From: Trichobilharzia szidati
Taxonomy: Eukaryota; Platyhelminthes; Trematoda; Strigeidida; Schistosomatidae
DNA length: 64,000 nucleotides
NCBI GenBank assembly: GCA_944472155.2
Contig: OX235273.1
Span: 4,623,204-4,687,203 of the forward strand
Direction: 5' to 3'
The notes beneath the pieces were generated by a model, which was given only the letters and a program-made list of their open reading frames with translations, did no database searches and was not told where the DNA came from. Position 1 is the first letter of the stretch; each line of letters starts with the position of its first letter. Shown here piece by piece: positions 43,006 through 52,450 of the stretch. Both the position numbers and the translations under genes were made by a program.

Positions 43006-43537
43006 GAAAAACCTTTATAATAACGAATATCATACAGTCAATGCCCAAATTTTTTCAAACTATTAAAAGTGAACTTGGTTTGGACATTTCAAGTTAATAG
43101 ATAAAGTCATGCAAATAACTGTTTGCATTCTATCCTGTTACTTGCTGTACTTTATGACATTGCACTGCTGTCCTGACTTGCCTTCTCAAATATCAAATTT
43201 CATGTCAGTTTCCCTGACTGATGAACTTCACCAAAGTTGAGAACAATAAACTGGATGGGGTAACAATAAGCTCATCATTTAGATTCATTAGTTCTTGTCC
43301 ACTGAATGCAACAGTGAACAATTTCAATATCAACAACATAGCAGAAATATATTCGTAAATTTTACTTATTGAACAATGCGGTGAAGGACATAGATGTTAA
43401 AAAGTAATTAAGTATTCGAGTGGAAAGGACACTACACATTATTAAGCGAGTAAGAATGCTTACAAATAATTACGAGGTTATTCTAGAGTCAGCAATGTAA
43501 GTTGGTAAAAAAATTGATTTGTGGTATAAAATTGACA
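43006..43537. other. No recognisable gene
   Basis: AT-rich spacer; nothing supported. Confidence 0.45.
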
Positions 43538-43548
43538 ATAAATGTTAC

Positions 43549-43920
43549 GACGAGTTGGTCACGAAGTAATATCAAGTAGAGGACCGATGAAAACCAGGTA
43601 GTCGTGGACAGTCAGGCGTTTAATTCTAGTTTGAAAATCATCGGCGGTACGCACATACTGCAAGGATTCGAACCCAGGACCTTCCGGTTACAAGGCAAGC
43701 TCGTATATCATTCAGCCACCGGGACCCGATTCGGTGGCCAACACATGAATTCTAACTTCTACCAATTCATGATTTAGGGCGACCACCAACCAATGTCATC
43801 GGTGGGACATCCATCTTCATACTTGACCGGATGAACCTATGTGGTCATGACTTCTCACTAGAACTCCAGGAAACTCCATCCTGTAGTAAGTCACTAGTGA
43901 GCTTCAAACCAACTATTGAG
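43549..43920 (-). mobile_element. SINE-A copy with 11-bp target-site duplication
   Basis: Flanked by ATAAATGTTAC at 43538-43548 and 43921-43931, exact. This defines a 372-bp unit. On the minus strand it begins CTCAATAGTTGGTTTGAAGC and ends GTGACCAACTCGTC. The tRNA-like head GTCCCGGTGGCTGAATG and B-box GGTTCGAATCC are intact. Confidence 0.9.
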
Positions 43921-44044
43921 ATAAATGTTACATAGAAGGCGAAAGAGAAAACTACCTGAGGGAAGGCCAAAGGACAAATTTGACGTAAGACATAACAAGA
44001 TTTATGAGTGCGAAATATTACCATACCATAAGTTGATTAAAAGT

Positions 44045-44225
44045 CAATCTGAACAAAGAATATTCTTTTCAACACAGGTTCTTCTCTTCAAGTTCTTTAA
44101 ATTGTAAAATAGTAACATTGGTTATCGTCACAATAATGACCAGTTATGCTGTGGATACATTTTTTTAACGTCGAATAACAACAGTTTAGTTATGGAGCGA
44201 CAAAATAAATAGCAGTATTTGTGGG
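44045..44225 (+). repeat. Dispersed repeat H, copy 2
   Basis: Resembles 24870-25035 (GAATATTCTTTTC, CACAATAATG..CAGTTATGC, GACAAAATAAATAG). Function and class unknown. Confidence 0.4.
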
Positions 44226-44362
44226 ACAGACGTACTTTGTCAAAATCAAAATTTAATTAAAATATATATTGACCTTGTTATGTTAAGAATAATGTTCTTT
44301 TTCTTTCGAAAGTCTATTTTCGGTTTCAACCGTGCAATGGCTTCGGATTCAGTGATAAGTAG

Positions 44363-44522
44363 TTTTTTTCATTCCTTCACGTTCCCAGTGGAACACAGGG
44401 CTTCAAGCTAGAGGCTTGAAGTTTCTGTAGCTGTGGTGTTTATTTTTACAGGATGGGGTTGCTAGTCTCATGCCCAAACTTTCCTCTTCACTAGCTTTAT
44501 TTCTGGCTTAGCGAGGTAAAGG
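44363..44522 (-). mobile_element. 5'-truncated SINE-B without tRNA head
   Basis: Flanked by AGTGATAAGTAG (44351-44362) and AGTGATAGGTAG (44523-44534), one mismatch. Only the body and the RTE-like tail (GCCCTGTGTTCCACTGGGAA) are present. This is a truncated insertion by target-primed reverse transcription, not a later deletion. Confidence 0.8.
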
Positions 44523-44554
44523 AGTGATAGGTAGTAGTAAGCTGGAACTACCTT

Positions 44555-45757
44555 GAATTCTCCATTATGGATAAAAATTTTATTTCGATAAAGTTTCACA
44601 GTGTTATACACTAAGATTTACTGATGACCACGTTTCGAGCTACGAGGTATCACTGCTCATAATCACATCAATTTACTCACATAACATTCTTGCTTCATTT
44701 ATATACATGAGTAAAAATTGAGGATTAGACATTTGAATAAAATCAATATAAGATAAAATACATTCAGAAATAATAATATTAGTGTTATCAATAAAATACT
44801 GTCAGATGGGAAATAAGATTTTTTTATAGTAAAATAAATAAATAACTTGTTGGAATGTTATAATGTGAGTTGAACTGCATATATTTTAAAATTATTTATT
44901 ATGCTCCTCTGATATGACTGTCTGTAACATCTTCAATATCTCTGGTATTTGCGTTGAGTCATTTCTATTGCATGTGTTGGGTGTAGACTCGATGAACCAG
45001 GATTCACTAATCAATCTTTCTGCACCTACTTATATTACTTCTTAGAATTTTAATCCTTTCCCACCCTATTGTGTGATGCAGTGCAGTGCTGAGCTTTTTT
45101 CTCAATTACTTATCTTCTCGGAGTCAAACTAACCTTAGCTAAATTCTTATGTTCTGATATTCTGACTAGTCCCGACCTACTAGTTTGACCTATGTAGTTG
45201 ATCTCACTCACAGTCATTGCAGGGTATTTTGTAAATTATATTACTTTGTTTAATTGGGTCCACCAGGTCTTTAAGCCTACAAAGCTTGTCCTACCCAAGT
45301 GAGTTTGCAGGTTTGAATGCCACCCTAATCCCTGCTTTGTTGAGAATCCTAAACAGGGCCTCAGATGTACCCTCCTAATATGGTAAAGCTGCTGTAGTTG
45401 CCTTATATTCTTTCTTATTTATGTCATCAGTATTAGTTTCACAATTATTTTTTTTATTTTGACTAAAAACACTAGTCTTATTTCCCATCCTATTGTTTTT
45501 TTATTGATAACACTACAATTATTTCTGAATGAACCTCATCTTTCTTTCTGTTTCATGCATGTCCTATATTGATTTTATTCAAACTTCTGATCAATTTTTA
45601 CTCATACATATAAACGAAGCTACAAAGTTTTGTGAGTGCCTTGATGTGATTATGAGCAATGATAGCTTGTGCATGAAACGTGGTCATCAGTAAATATTAA
45701 TTACTGTATAACACTGTGAGGCTTCATCATAATAAAATTTAATCCATAATGGAGTTA
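44555..45757 (-). mobile_element. PLE-E bounded by about 270-bp inverted arms
   Basis: The left arm (44555-44828) is matched in reverse complement by 45460-45757 (ACAGTGTTATACA, TTTACTGATGACCACGTTTC, TGAATAAAATCAATATA, TTCAGAAATAAT, GTGTTATCAATAAAA). The core is a decayed PLE C-terminal region. Both arms carry GAAAC followed by GTGGTC, compatible with a minimal hammerhead stem III and GUC site, flanked by TTGAT/ATCAG as stem I. The CUGAUGA box is not clean. Confidence 0.75.
44900..45440 (-). pseudogene. PLE-E thumb and GIY-YIG relic
   Basis: Minus strand: EYKATTAALPY, then EGTSEALFRILNKAGIRVAF, KPANSLG and DLVDPIKQSNIIYKIPCNDC, then degenerate nuclease words (KKLSTALHHTIGWERIKILR) and LVNPGSSSLHPTHAIEMTQR. 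Multiple stops. The YIG core is lost, while flanking order is kept. Same family as 12340-12990. Confidence 0.7.
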
Positions 45758-45759
45758 TA

Positions 45760-46034
45760 CTCTACCATCCTTATATCATTAACTTGAATTTTAATTATCT
45801 TAAGGGACTTTGAAAAGCAATTCCAATGATTACAATCGATCATGTGACGATTAGTCCTGACAGGTTCCTTGGAGTGTACCCAGGTATACAGTTACAAATC
45901 TTTCTTTCTAGATATTTGCCCACTGTAGATGCTTTGCTATGCAAATGTAAAGTGGTATATGCAGTTTGAGGTGTTTTGAAAAATCTGGATTGTTTCAATG
46001 AGCAACTTGTTCTCAGCATTTCTATTCTCTTATC
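45760..46034. other. No recognisable gene
   Basis: Spacer between two inverted-arm PLEs. No coding signal. Confidence 0.45.
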
Positions 46035-46069
46035 TAATTATATAATATTAGAATGAGAACAAATTAGTT

Positions 46070-46110
46070 CAGCGAAGAGTCTCTTTTCGGCGAATTCATT
46101 CACTTAGCTG
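46070..46110 (-). ncRNA. Hammerhead-like motif, left arm
   Basis: CAGC/GCTG stem I, GAAA, a perfect 5-bp stem III (AAGAG/CTCTT) and TTC as the NUH triplet. The catalytic box is TGAATGA, one insertion away from CUGAUGA. Confidence 0.55.
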
Positions 46111-46510
46111 TACAGTCGCAAATATATATACAATTATTTTGTGTGTGTGTGTGTACATTAGGTTTGTCAAAATCAAAATAACAGTTAGTGTGGGTTGTTG
46201 ATTATATCATCAAAATAATTAAGAAATTAAAGTGTGTGATTAATAATCAAAGTTGTAACTAAGTTGGGTGACGATTGGTAAGATGTGAGTAGGGTTATGT
46301 AATATAGACATGTTTAGAAAGATTAGATGTTAGTGAAGGAGTATGGAGACATTTATGAAAATAAACTAGATAATAAGTAAGAAGATTGAATGGGTTAGTT
46401 ACTAAAAAATTATTATACGAAAATTGCAAAAAAATTTGATAACAAAATGTTGATGACTGATAAACTTGAAATTAAACCCACGGTAGTAGGAGGGGGTGGA
46501 GAAGTTTCTT

Positions 46511-46981
46511 CTATGTGCATAAATCAGGCTTTTCTATCCAAATCGCTAAGGCTTCTGCAATACAAAGTATACGGAAGCTTGTCGATTTTGGAAGGCTTCT
46601 TTTGACTTTATAGATGACTTTGAACGACTTCTCCTTGCAAATCGAATGACCAGTGTTGAGTATATGCTCAATAATGGCGCTCCTTATTGCTCCGTTGTTA
46701 CCTTTCCGTAGCCAGGCGGGATAGTGTTCTTGAACTCTTTTAGATAAAACTCGCATCGAACGACCTATATACCTCGCTTCGCAAGAGCAGGTGAATTGGC
46801 AGATACACATGGAAGTGGTCAAATGCGATAGTTTATCTTTAGAGTAGTTGAAGAACAATGGCCGGGAGGAAAATGTCAGTCGTAGTGTGGCAGCGAAGAA
46901 TGTTTTTCTGAGAGCAGTGAATATCCTCTTCTTCAAGGTGTCAGCCAGAAGGTCACCTTTGAAGGGTACATGTACACACAC
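46511..46981 (-). CDS. PLE linker plus GIY-YIG endonuclease domain (partial protein, open)
   Basis: A 156-codon uninterrupted minus-strand frame. Residues 7-35 are the linker (FKGDLLADTLKKRIFTALRK). The KDKL word is at about 48. Residues 60-80 are CQFTCSCEARYIGRSMRVLS, with the YIG of the GIY-YIG nuclease and the cysteines typical of the Penelope type. Residues 95-156 are AIIEHILNTGHSICKEKSFK and the LCIAEALAIWIEKPDLCT end. In the family this domain nicks DNA to prime reverse transcription by the fused RT. Here the RT is missing, so the frame is a fragment. The apparent start methionine lies in the fused inverted arm. A stand-alone protein is possible but unproven. Confidence 0.8.
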   Translation of the reverse strand: MCVHVPFKGDLLADTLKKRIFTALRKTFFAATLRLTFSSRPLFFNYSKDKLSHLTTSMCICQFTCSCEARYIGRSMRVLSKRVQEHYPAWLRKGNNGAIRSAIIEHILNTGHSICKEKSFKVIYKVKRSLPKSTSFRILCIAEALAIWIEKPDLCT

Positions 46982-47012
46982 ACAAAATTAATTGTATATA
47001 TATGTGACTGTA

Positions 47013-47053
47013 CAGCTAGGTGAATGAATTCGCCGGAAAAAGACTCCTCGCTG
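47013..47053 (+). ncRNA. Hammerhead-like remnant, right arm
   Basis: CAGC/GCTG stem I kept. The core is replaced by a strong GGTGAA/TTCGCC hairpin and GAAA is preceded by an extra G, so it is probably inactive. Confidence 0.4.
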
Positions 47054-47099
47054 AACTAATTTTTTCTTATTTCAATGTCTTAATGGGTATTTTTCTGTA

Positions 47100-48170
47100 A
47101 TGTATATTAATAATTAGCCTTTACGTTCAAGAACAACAACCAAATATAAATTCATCTGTTATTGGAATAACAAATACATAAAGCATACAAAAAATCTGAA
47201 GGAAACGTGTCCTGGACTGTCCGCTCAACTTGTTTACCAGTAAACACTTCCATTCTTTTTGGACAAAACATGAGTCCATCCAAATAAAATCCTTGGTGAG
47301 AAGTAAATCTTTGGAAAAAGAACAAAAGTCAGTTTATTTTAGCACAGAATAGGTAGTCAATCCTATGAAGTTTAATTTCATATGCCTAGCTAAAATTGTG
47401 ACACCCATTAAATCCATAAAGAAGGATATATCTCATCCACTGACCAGTACCGTTCAGATGACTTAAAACTTCTGTCAGACCAACTAAATAGTCGGCCTGA
47501 ATTACATTATTACCTTGCGGTGTTGACGAAGAGTTCGGTAGGCTTACAAGAAGCGATAGCAAAACGTTAAGTAGCATCAGAGATCATCTAAATAAGAATA
47601 CCTTTCAATGCTAGTGAACAATGAGTGAACATCACACAGTTTATTCATTCGAAGCGATCTCCATTTTAGCGAGGGGGAACAGTGGCGCCCTTGGCAGAAG
47701 GCCGGGGAGAAATCATCAGAAGTTATATTGTGATTTATGCTGGTGTTTATTTATAAACTTTGCGTTTATTAACTCTGTAATCCCGGTTCATTCTCTTGAG
47801 GAAAGAAGAAACAATCCTCGAATCGCCAATCTATTCTGTGATATTTTCGAATCGGTTACGTGACACAATTTTCGTAGTCAGTGATAAGTTTTCTGGAAGG
47901 TTCAGGATCTTTCCCTATTCGAACAATTGATAACAGCCATTTTACTTACAAATATCCCTCAAGAATATCCAAGTGTACTCACTTTGTTATCTTGTGTTTG
48001 TTCAATTTCATCAGGAGGAAGAACCTTGTTAAGTTCCTAAACAATAATACTTTCCTGAACATTATATTAAGTCGGTTGATTGAACTGACAGAAGTGAACC
48101 GCAAGTGCTACGCCTAAACACAGCATTATTTCTGAAACAGTGAAATATTAACTCTAAAAGAGGTAGATTA
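47100..48170 (-). other. Mostly unique DNA with possible host exons on the minus strand
   Basis: No repeat match seen. A 54-nt minus segment (47983-48036) is bounded by TTTAG and a perfect GTGAGT donor, open as ELNKVLPPDEIEQTQDNK. A 63-codon minus frame (47577-47386) starts MLLNVLLSLLVSLPNSSSTP, which looks like a signal peptide; a 42-nt GT-AG interval inside it could be an intron or be retained. These could be exons of a host gene, but frame and linkage are not settled. Confidence 0.3.
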
Positions 48171-48174
48171 TTAG

Positions 48175-49140
48175 TATTATTGTTTCCTTTAATTTCTAGA
48201 GCAACATAGGTCTTCAGCCGCACTTCTTTATTGAGTTCGGTTCTCCACCAGTGTTTTCACCTTGCTCCACGTCTGCTCAAGTGCTTTCATATCCTCTTCA
48301 CATGACCTCCTACTCCATGTCATCTTTGGACTGACGGCCAAATTTCCGTTTCCCATTCTGCTTCCACTCGAACTATGGCGAAGCGTGTTATGTCACTCAA
48401 TTGATGGTTTGTTTTCTCAGAGTATGGTCAATCCACATCCATTTTTTCTTGCATATTTCGTGCACCACTGGCTACTGGTTCGTTCGTTCGCTCGCTCCCA
48501 GAGATGCCTTACTATTGCTGATCTTTTCTGGCCATCTGATCTTGAGTAGTATTGAGCGAAGAAAGCTGCTGACGAAGGTCTGTAGTTTGTCTGAAGTTCC
48601 CTTAGTGACGCGGCGCCGCGTTTCGGATCCAAATAGGTGAGTATCACTGACTTCACATTGGAGTTGAAAATCCGGATGTTATTTTTCATGCTGAGTGCTG
48701 TTGATCTCCACACCAACTTGAGAGAAATGAAAGCTTGCATTGCTTTCCGATCCTCGTTGCATTATTATCGTCATCAGTCCTGTCCGCCAGTAGTTAAAAC
48801 GATGTTTCACAGGTAGGTAGGTAGGTAGGTAGGTAAGTAGATGAAGGAGGTTGCTTCTTTCAGATTCAGTTTCTCCTATTCATGCTGGCTGATTGATGTC
48901 TGTTGTTCCTGCTGTAGATGTTGGCAAAAAATCTTCATCACCCCTGTTTTCTCTATGTTCACATGAAGTCTTATCTTCTCTGGATGCTTCTTCTATTGTT
49001 TTCCAGATTGTGGGAGATCAGACATATATCATCATCAGCGAAGTCCAGATCCTGCAAGTTTTTTGTGTGGGTTCATTTTATGCCTGTTTCCTTGCTATCC
49101 GCCGCTGTCTCTCGCGTTAGACAGTTGAAGGTGATCAGTA
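48175..49140 (-). pseudogene. RTE-A fragment with tetranucleotide expansion
   Basis: Minus strand: LVWRSTALSMKNNIRIFNSN and VKSVILTYLDPKRGAASLRE (connection domain) in the frame at 48740-48417. The FADD neighbourhood is recognisable near 49000-49060 but degenerate (ATATCATCATCAGCGAAGTC). The 3' end is at about 48180, with TTCTAGAGCAACATAGG. A GGTA run at 48812-48838 replaces the single GGTAGG of other copies. Dead, 5'-truncated copy. Confidence 0.8.
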
Positions 49141-49452
49141 AAAAGTCTTGCACCTAGCTTCCATATATATAAGTACTTGTTAGTAACCCATACCCGACCT
49201 CTTAGAGAATGAAATCCATATCAAATTATCCTTCACTCAGAGTCGTTGTCACTGTAGTATTCAAACCCACGATCTTCAAGTTTTATAATTCGCAAGACTG
49301 TCTAATTGACTAGCGTTTCGCTATCTCTTTACTCTGTCTATTCAGGTGACGTAATCGTGGTATCACTCAACTTCTTTTCATAACTTTTGGTGTTCTTTTA
49401 ATATCACATGGAAGCAAAGGAAATTCTGACTGCCTGAGATTCAGCACGGATC
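49141..49452. other. No recognisable gene
   Basis: Spacer; nothing supported. Confidence 0.4.
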
Positions 49453-49465
49453 TTTGCACAGAGTT

Positions 49466-49695
49466 TTTTTCCTCCACGTTCCCCACTGGAACATAGAGTT
49501 TCAAGCTAGTGGCGTGAAGTTTCTGTAGCAGTGTTTGTTTTTACAGGATGGGGTTGATAGCCTCATGTGCAACCTTTCCTCTTCACCAGCATTATTTCTG
49601 GCTTAGCGAGATAAAGGAGTGAGTCGGCCGGGGATCGAATCCTGGACCATGTGCATGGTCGGCGAGCGCCCTGACCGCTATGCCACCGACGCACT
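49466..49695 (-). mobile_element. SINE-B copy with perfect 13-bp target-site duplication
   Basis: TTTGCACAGAGTT occurs at 49453-49465 and 49696-49708. On the minus strand: head GTGCGTCGGTGGCATAGCGG, B-box GGATTCGATCCCC, the SINE-B body and the tail AACTCTATGTTCCAGTGGGG plus a short A-run. The perfect duplication suggests this is one of the younger insertions. Confidence 0.92.
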
Positions 49696-49814
49696 TTTGC
49701 ACAGAGTTGAAACAGTTTAATTTGACACACTCCATGAAGTACATAACCAATAGAGAAAAGGAGGAAAAAACGGAAATTCAAAAGATTTATAATAAGCCGT
49801 AGACTTAGGTGTGT

Positions 49815-50105
49815 TTCCCGTTGGATTTATCAACATCACTCTACGTCGTTAAGTAAAGGGCAAACAAACTGCATTCGAAACGCTATTCTATCTCATCTTG
49901 TGGATACGGAACACAAGATTGATGTCAACGAGGCTTTCAAAGTCATTTACCTCATACCAACAAATCTTAACTTCACCTTAAGAGTTCGTTTACTAAATAT
50001 TGCTGAAGCTGGCCGTTGGGATCCACATTAAGAAGCCTAACTTATGTATCCAAAAGAAGCTGGTTGAGACATTGTCCTTACCCCACTGGCCATCTACGTT
50101 TGAAT
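49815..50105 (+). pseudogene. Penelope-like element C-terminal fragment
   Basis: Plus strand: KQTNCIRNAILSHLVDTEHK, IDVNEAFKVIYLIPTNLNFT and LRVRLLNIAEAG, then frameshifted KKPNLCIQKKLVE-like words. Closest in the window to the PLE-D copy at 56015-56581 and the fragment at 297-665. 5'-truncated. The 3' UTR with a hammerhead-like motif runs to about 50400. Confidence 0.75.
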
Positions 50106-50308
50106 GATCCTCAACTTTTTGTAGAAATTTATTCAATTTTAGTTGATATACTATTTGCTATTATATTATTATTTAAGCATCTTTAAGGAATTGTAACTCC
50201 ATTGTGATCTTACTTAACAAATCGATATTATTTAAAGAACACTAATATTTTTATTGACTACTATTCTAGAATAGTCTATGTATATAAACATATGTTTATA
50301 TAATTTTA

Positions 50309-50352
50309 GAGCCAGAAGGGGAGGAAATTATCGAAAAAGATATTCTTTGCTC
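50309..50352 (+). ncRNA. Hammerhead-like motif in PLE 3' repeat
   Basis: GAGC/GCTC stem I, GAAA, a weak stem III and a TTT site. The CUGAUGA box reads CAGAAGG. Same subfamily as 352-392. Confidence 0.45.
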
Positions 50353-50439
50353 AATTATTTCGTTTTTTCTAAATATTCAAGTGAATATTTTCAGTAGACT
50401 GATAAAGAACAGAAATGTATGAGAAACCATGAGGCAGTT

Positions 50440-50965
50440 TCAAGGATTTTGGAAGATTACAAATACTAAATGCGCCTGCGCGCCGTTGAGAATGAGTTTG
50501 AGCCGTTTTATCAATAGGCTTCAGCGATTTGTTCTTAGCTTCCTGAGAACCCCAACCAGGACGACTAACACTGCGTATGCGGCTGGTTCAAACTAACTGT
50601 CGGAGATTTCATAGACAGGTCCCAGGTTTTGGTTTGACCATTACTAGCTCTTTTCCAATCTAATCCTGTTTCAGCTAACATTGCTCGTCGTTGAGGAAAG
50701 CGGTGTCTCTGCTTGCATAGCAAATGTCCGTCCTAGCCATCTCAACCGATGTAGTTTCACAGCCCCTTTGAGTAGCTTACCTCCCTTACCTAGTAGTCCT
50801 TGACTCTCAACCTTAGTGCTACTCATCACATTATGCCTTTTTAACATAGGAGATAGAACACAAACACTTTTGGCAAAAAGACAGCTAGACTTTTCACATT
50901 TTCTACTTTCAGTGACCATTTCTCATAACCATAAAGTAAGATAGATAAAAACTGCTGCACAGTAT
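50440..50965 (-). pseudogene. RTE-B C-terminal and 3' UTR fragment
   Basis: The minus strand is colinear with 62560-62930. LLGKGGKLLKGAVKLHRLRW and LGRTFAMQAETP are in the frame at 50919-50671, followed by the UTR words GAGAATGAGTTTGAGCC and TGGTTTGACCATTACTAGCT. Diverged and truncated at both ends. Confidence 0.7.
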
Positions 50966-51504
50966 ACAAGTCCTTTGAAGTTCAAGATAAAGTGAATACT
51001 CACTTGCAAATAAAGGAGGAGAAGATGAGATCAAAGGGGAAACTTTTTCTTTGTTTCTATTATGACTTATCGTTTATATTCACACTAATTGATGTTCCAT
51101 TCATGTATTTCCGTTTATAATGATAAAAACGACTACTGTGAGACAGGATGTAAAAGTAGCGAAGTGTTATTTTGATTCTATAGACGGTACTTTGAAAGCT
51201 ATATAGGTATGGATAGATTCTTCCTGTTCTATTACAGTTTACAAAGAAATTCATTCAACACAACCACGCACACGCACATGCAAGTAACTGCATTAACACA
51301 TTCACAAACAGAGTAAAATACAAATGAGATAATTAATAAAAGTATACACGTTTTCCTTTTTATATTGAAATTATCACTTTGATACAATGCAGTAGAATAC
51401 TCTTATGAAAAAAGAGAGAGTACACACTGACTGACTTTATTCAGACTTCATGCTTGTTGTTGTCTTCTAGGAGTTAGGCAAGGTGTGCTCCTTGACATCT
51501 TATT
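50966..51504. other. No recognisable gene
   Basis: AT-rich spacer. Confidence 0.45.
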
Positions 51505-52450
51505 ACTATTCCCTTGGGTTCTAAGTGGAACATAAGAATTCAACAGCCTATGCCCGTTCCATACTGTTTTCTGTATTCCTCCTGAGCTGTCCCTGCGAGT
51601 CTACACAGGTCCTCCTTTCCTCCTTACACGATTTTCAACACGTCATGATTGAAAGCCCAACTGACCATTTCGCATATGGGTTTCAATCGGGCTAGTGCAT
51701 GGCATGGGATATCACTCGGAGTTCTCTTCAGTGTGTTCGACCCATCTGCATTTTCTTCCGGACAGTTGTTGAGCAATAAGTTCTCACCTGGCTCGCTGGT
51801 CACCTGATTTTAGTATGGAGTCAGTGAAGACAGCCATCGACAAAAGTATGCAGTGGCCCATTGCAAATGGTGACGAGCGTATCAAGTTTCTGGCATTAAA
51901 ATTTCTAATCCTGTTGTTTATGTTGAGCGCAATGGGTTTCCGAATGGACTTCAGGGCGATGACAACCTGTCTTACCTTTCAGGTTCTAGTTTTGACATAG
52001 TCGTAGTTGAAGCGATAGTTCCAAGATGAGTACAGGAAGTGACCTCTGTTGAATTCCACCCATCTATGGTGATTGGAGCTTGTTATTGTTGGTTGATTGT
52101 TTACCTTCATCAACTACGCTACCTCTTAACTCACTTAAAGTCTTGTCTTCGCTACCTAATCCATCTAACAATGCGTTCGTTTTCGCCTTTAAGTCGTCCA
52201 ATGTATGTGACATTAGACATAAACCATCCAAGAAGTTCAACTCTTCTAGAGTGTTCCTATCGGACGGACATACTCGTGTCATCTTGCTCCCCACAACCTG
52301 ATGCACGAATCAGTCCACCACAATTAGGAATATCCTTAGCGATAGCAGGAAGGCTTATCTTACTCATGTCTTCAATTCAAAGCATTCGATGAGTTTCCCG
52401 GTGTGGATCACCTGACAGGTGGTACTGTTATACCCTGTCTTACTGAAGTC
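51505..52450 (-). pseudogene. Old RTE-A subfamily copy with mutated active site
   Basis: 3' end word CCCTTGGGTTCTAAGTGGAA, colinear with 39055-39640. Minus frame 52306-52064 contains LEELNFLDGLCLMSHTLDDL. This is the FADD block with both catalytic aspartates altered (FLDG), followed by KTNALLDGLGSEDKTLSELR. It extends into motif B-like words near 52330-52440. Strongly decayed. Confidence 0.7.

Larger units (their letters stand above)
46035..47095 (-). mobile_element. PLE with inverted arms and intact nuclease domain
   Basis: The left arm (46035-46170, sense on minus) mirrors the right arm (46970-47095): GTACACACACACA, AATTGTATATATAT, GACTGTACAGCTA and GTGAATGAATTCGCC. Between them is the open GIY-YIG frame at 46511-46981. 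The right arm joins directly at the truncated N-terminus, as expected when a PLE copy is 5'-truncated and its terminal repeat is added inverted. Confidence 0.85.
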
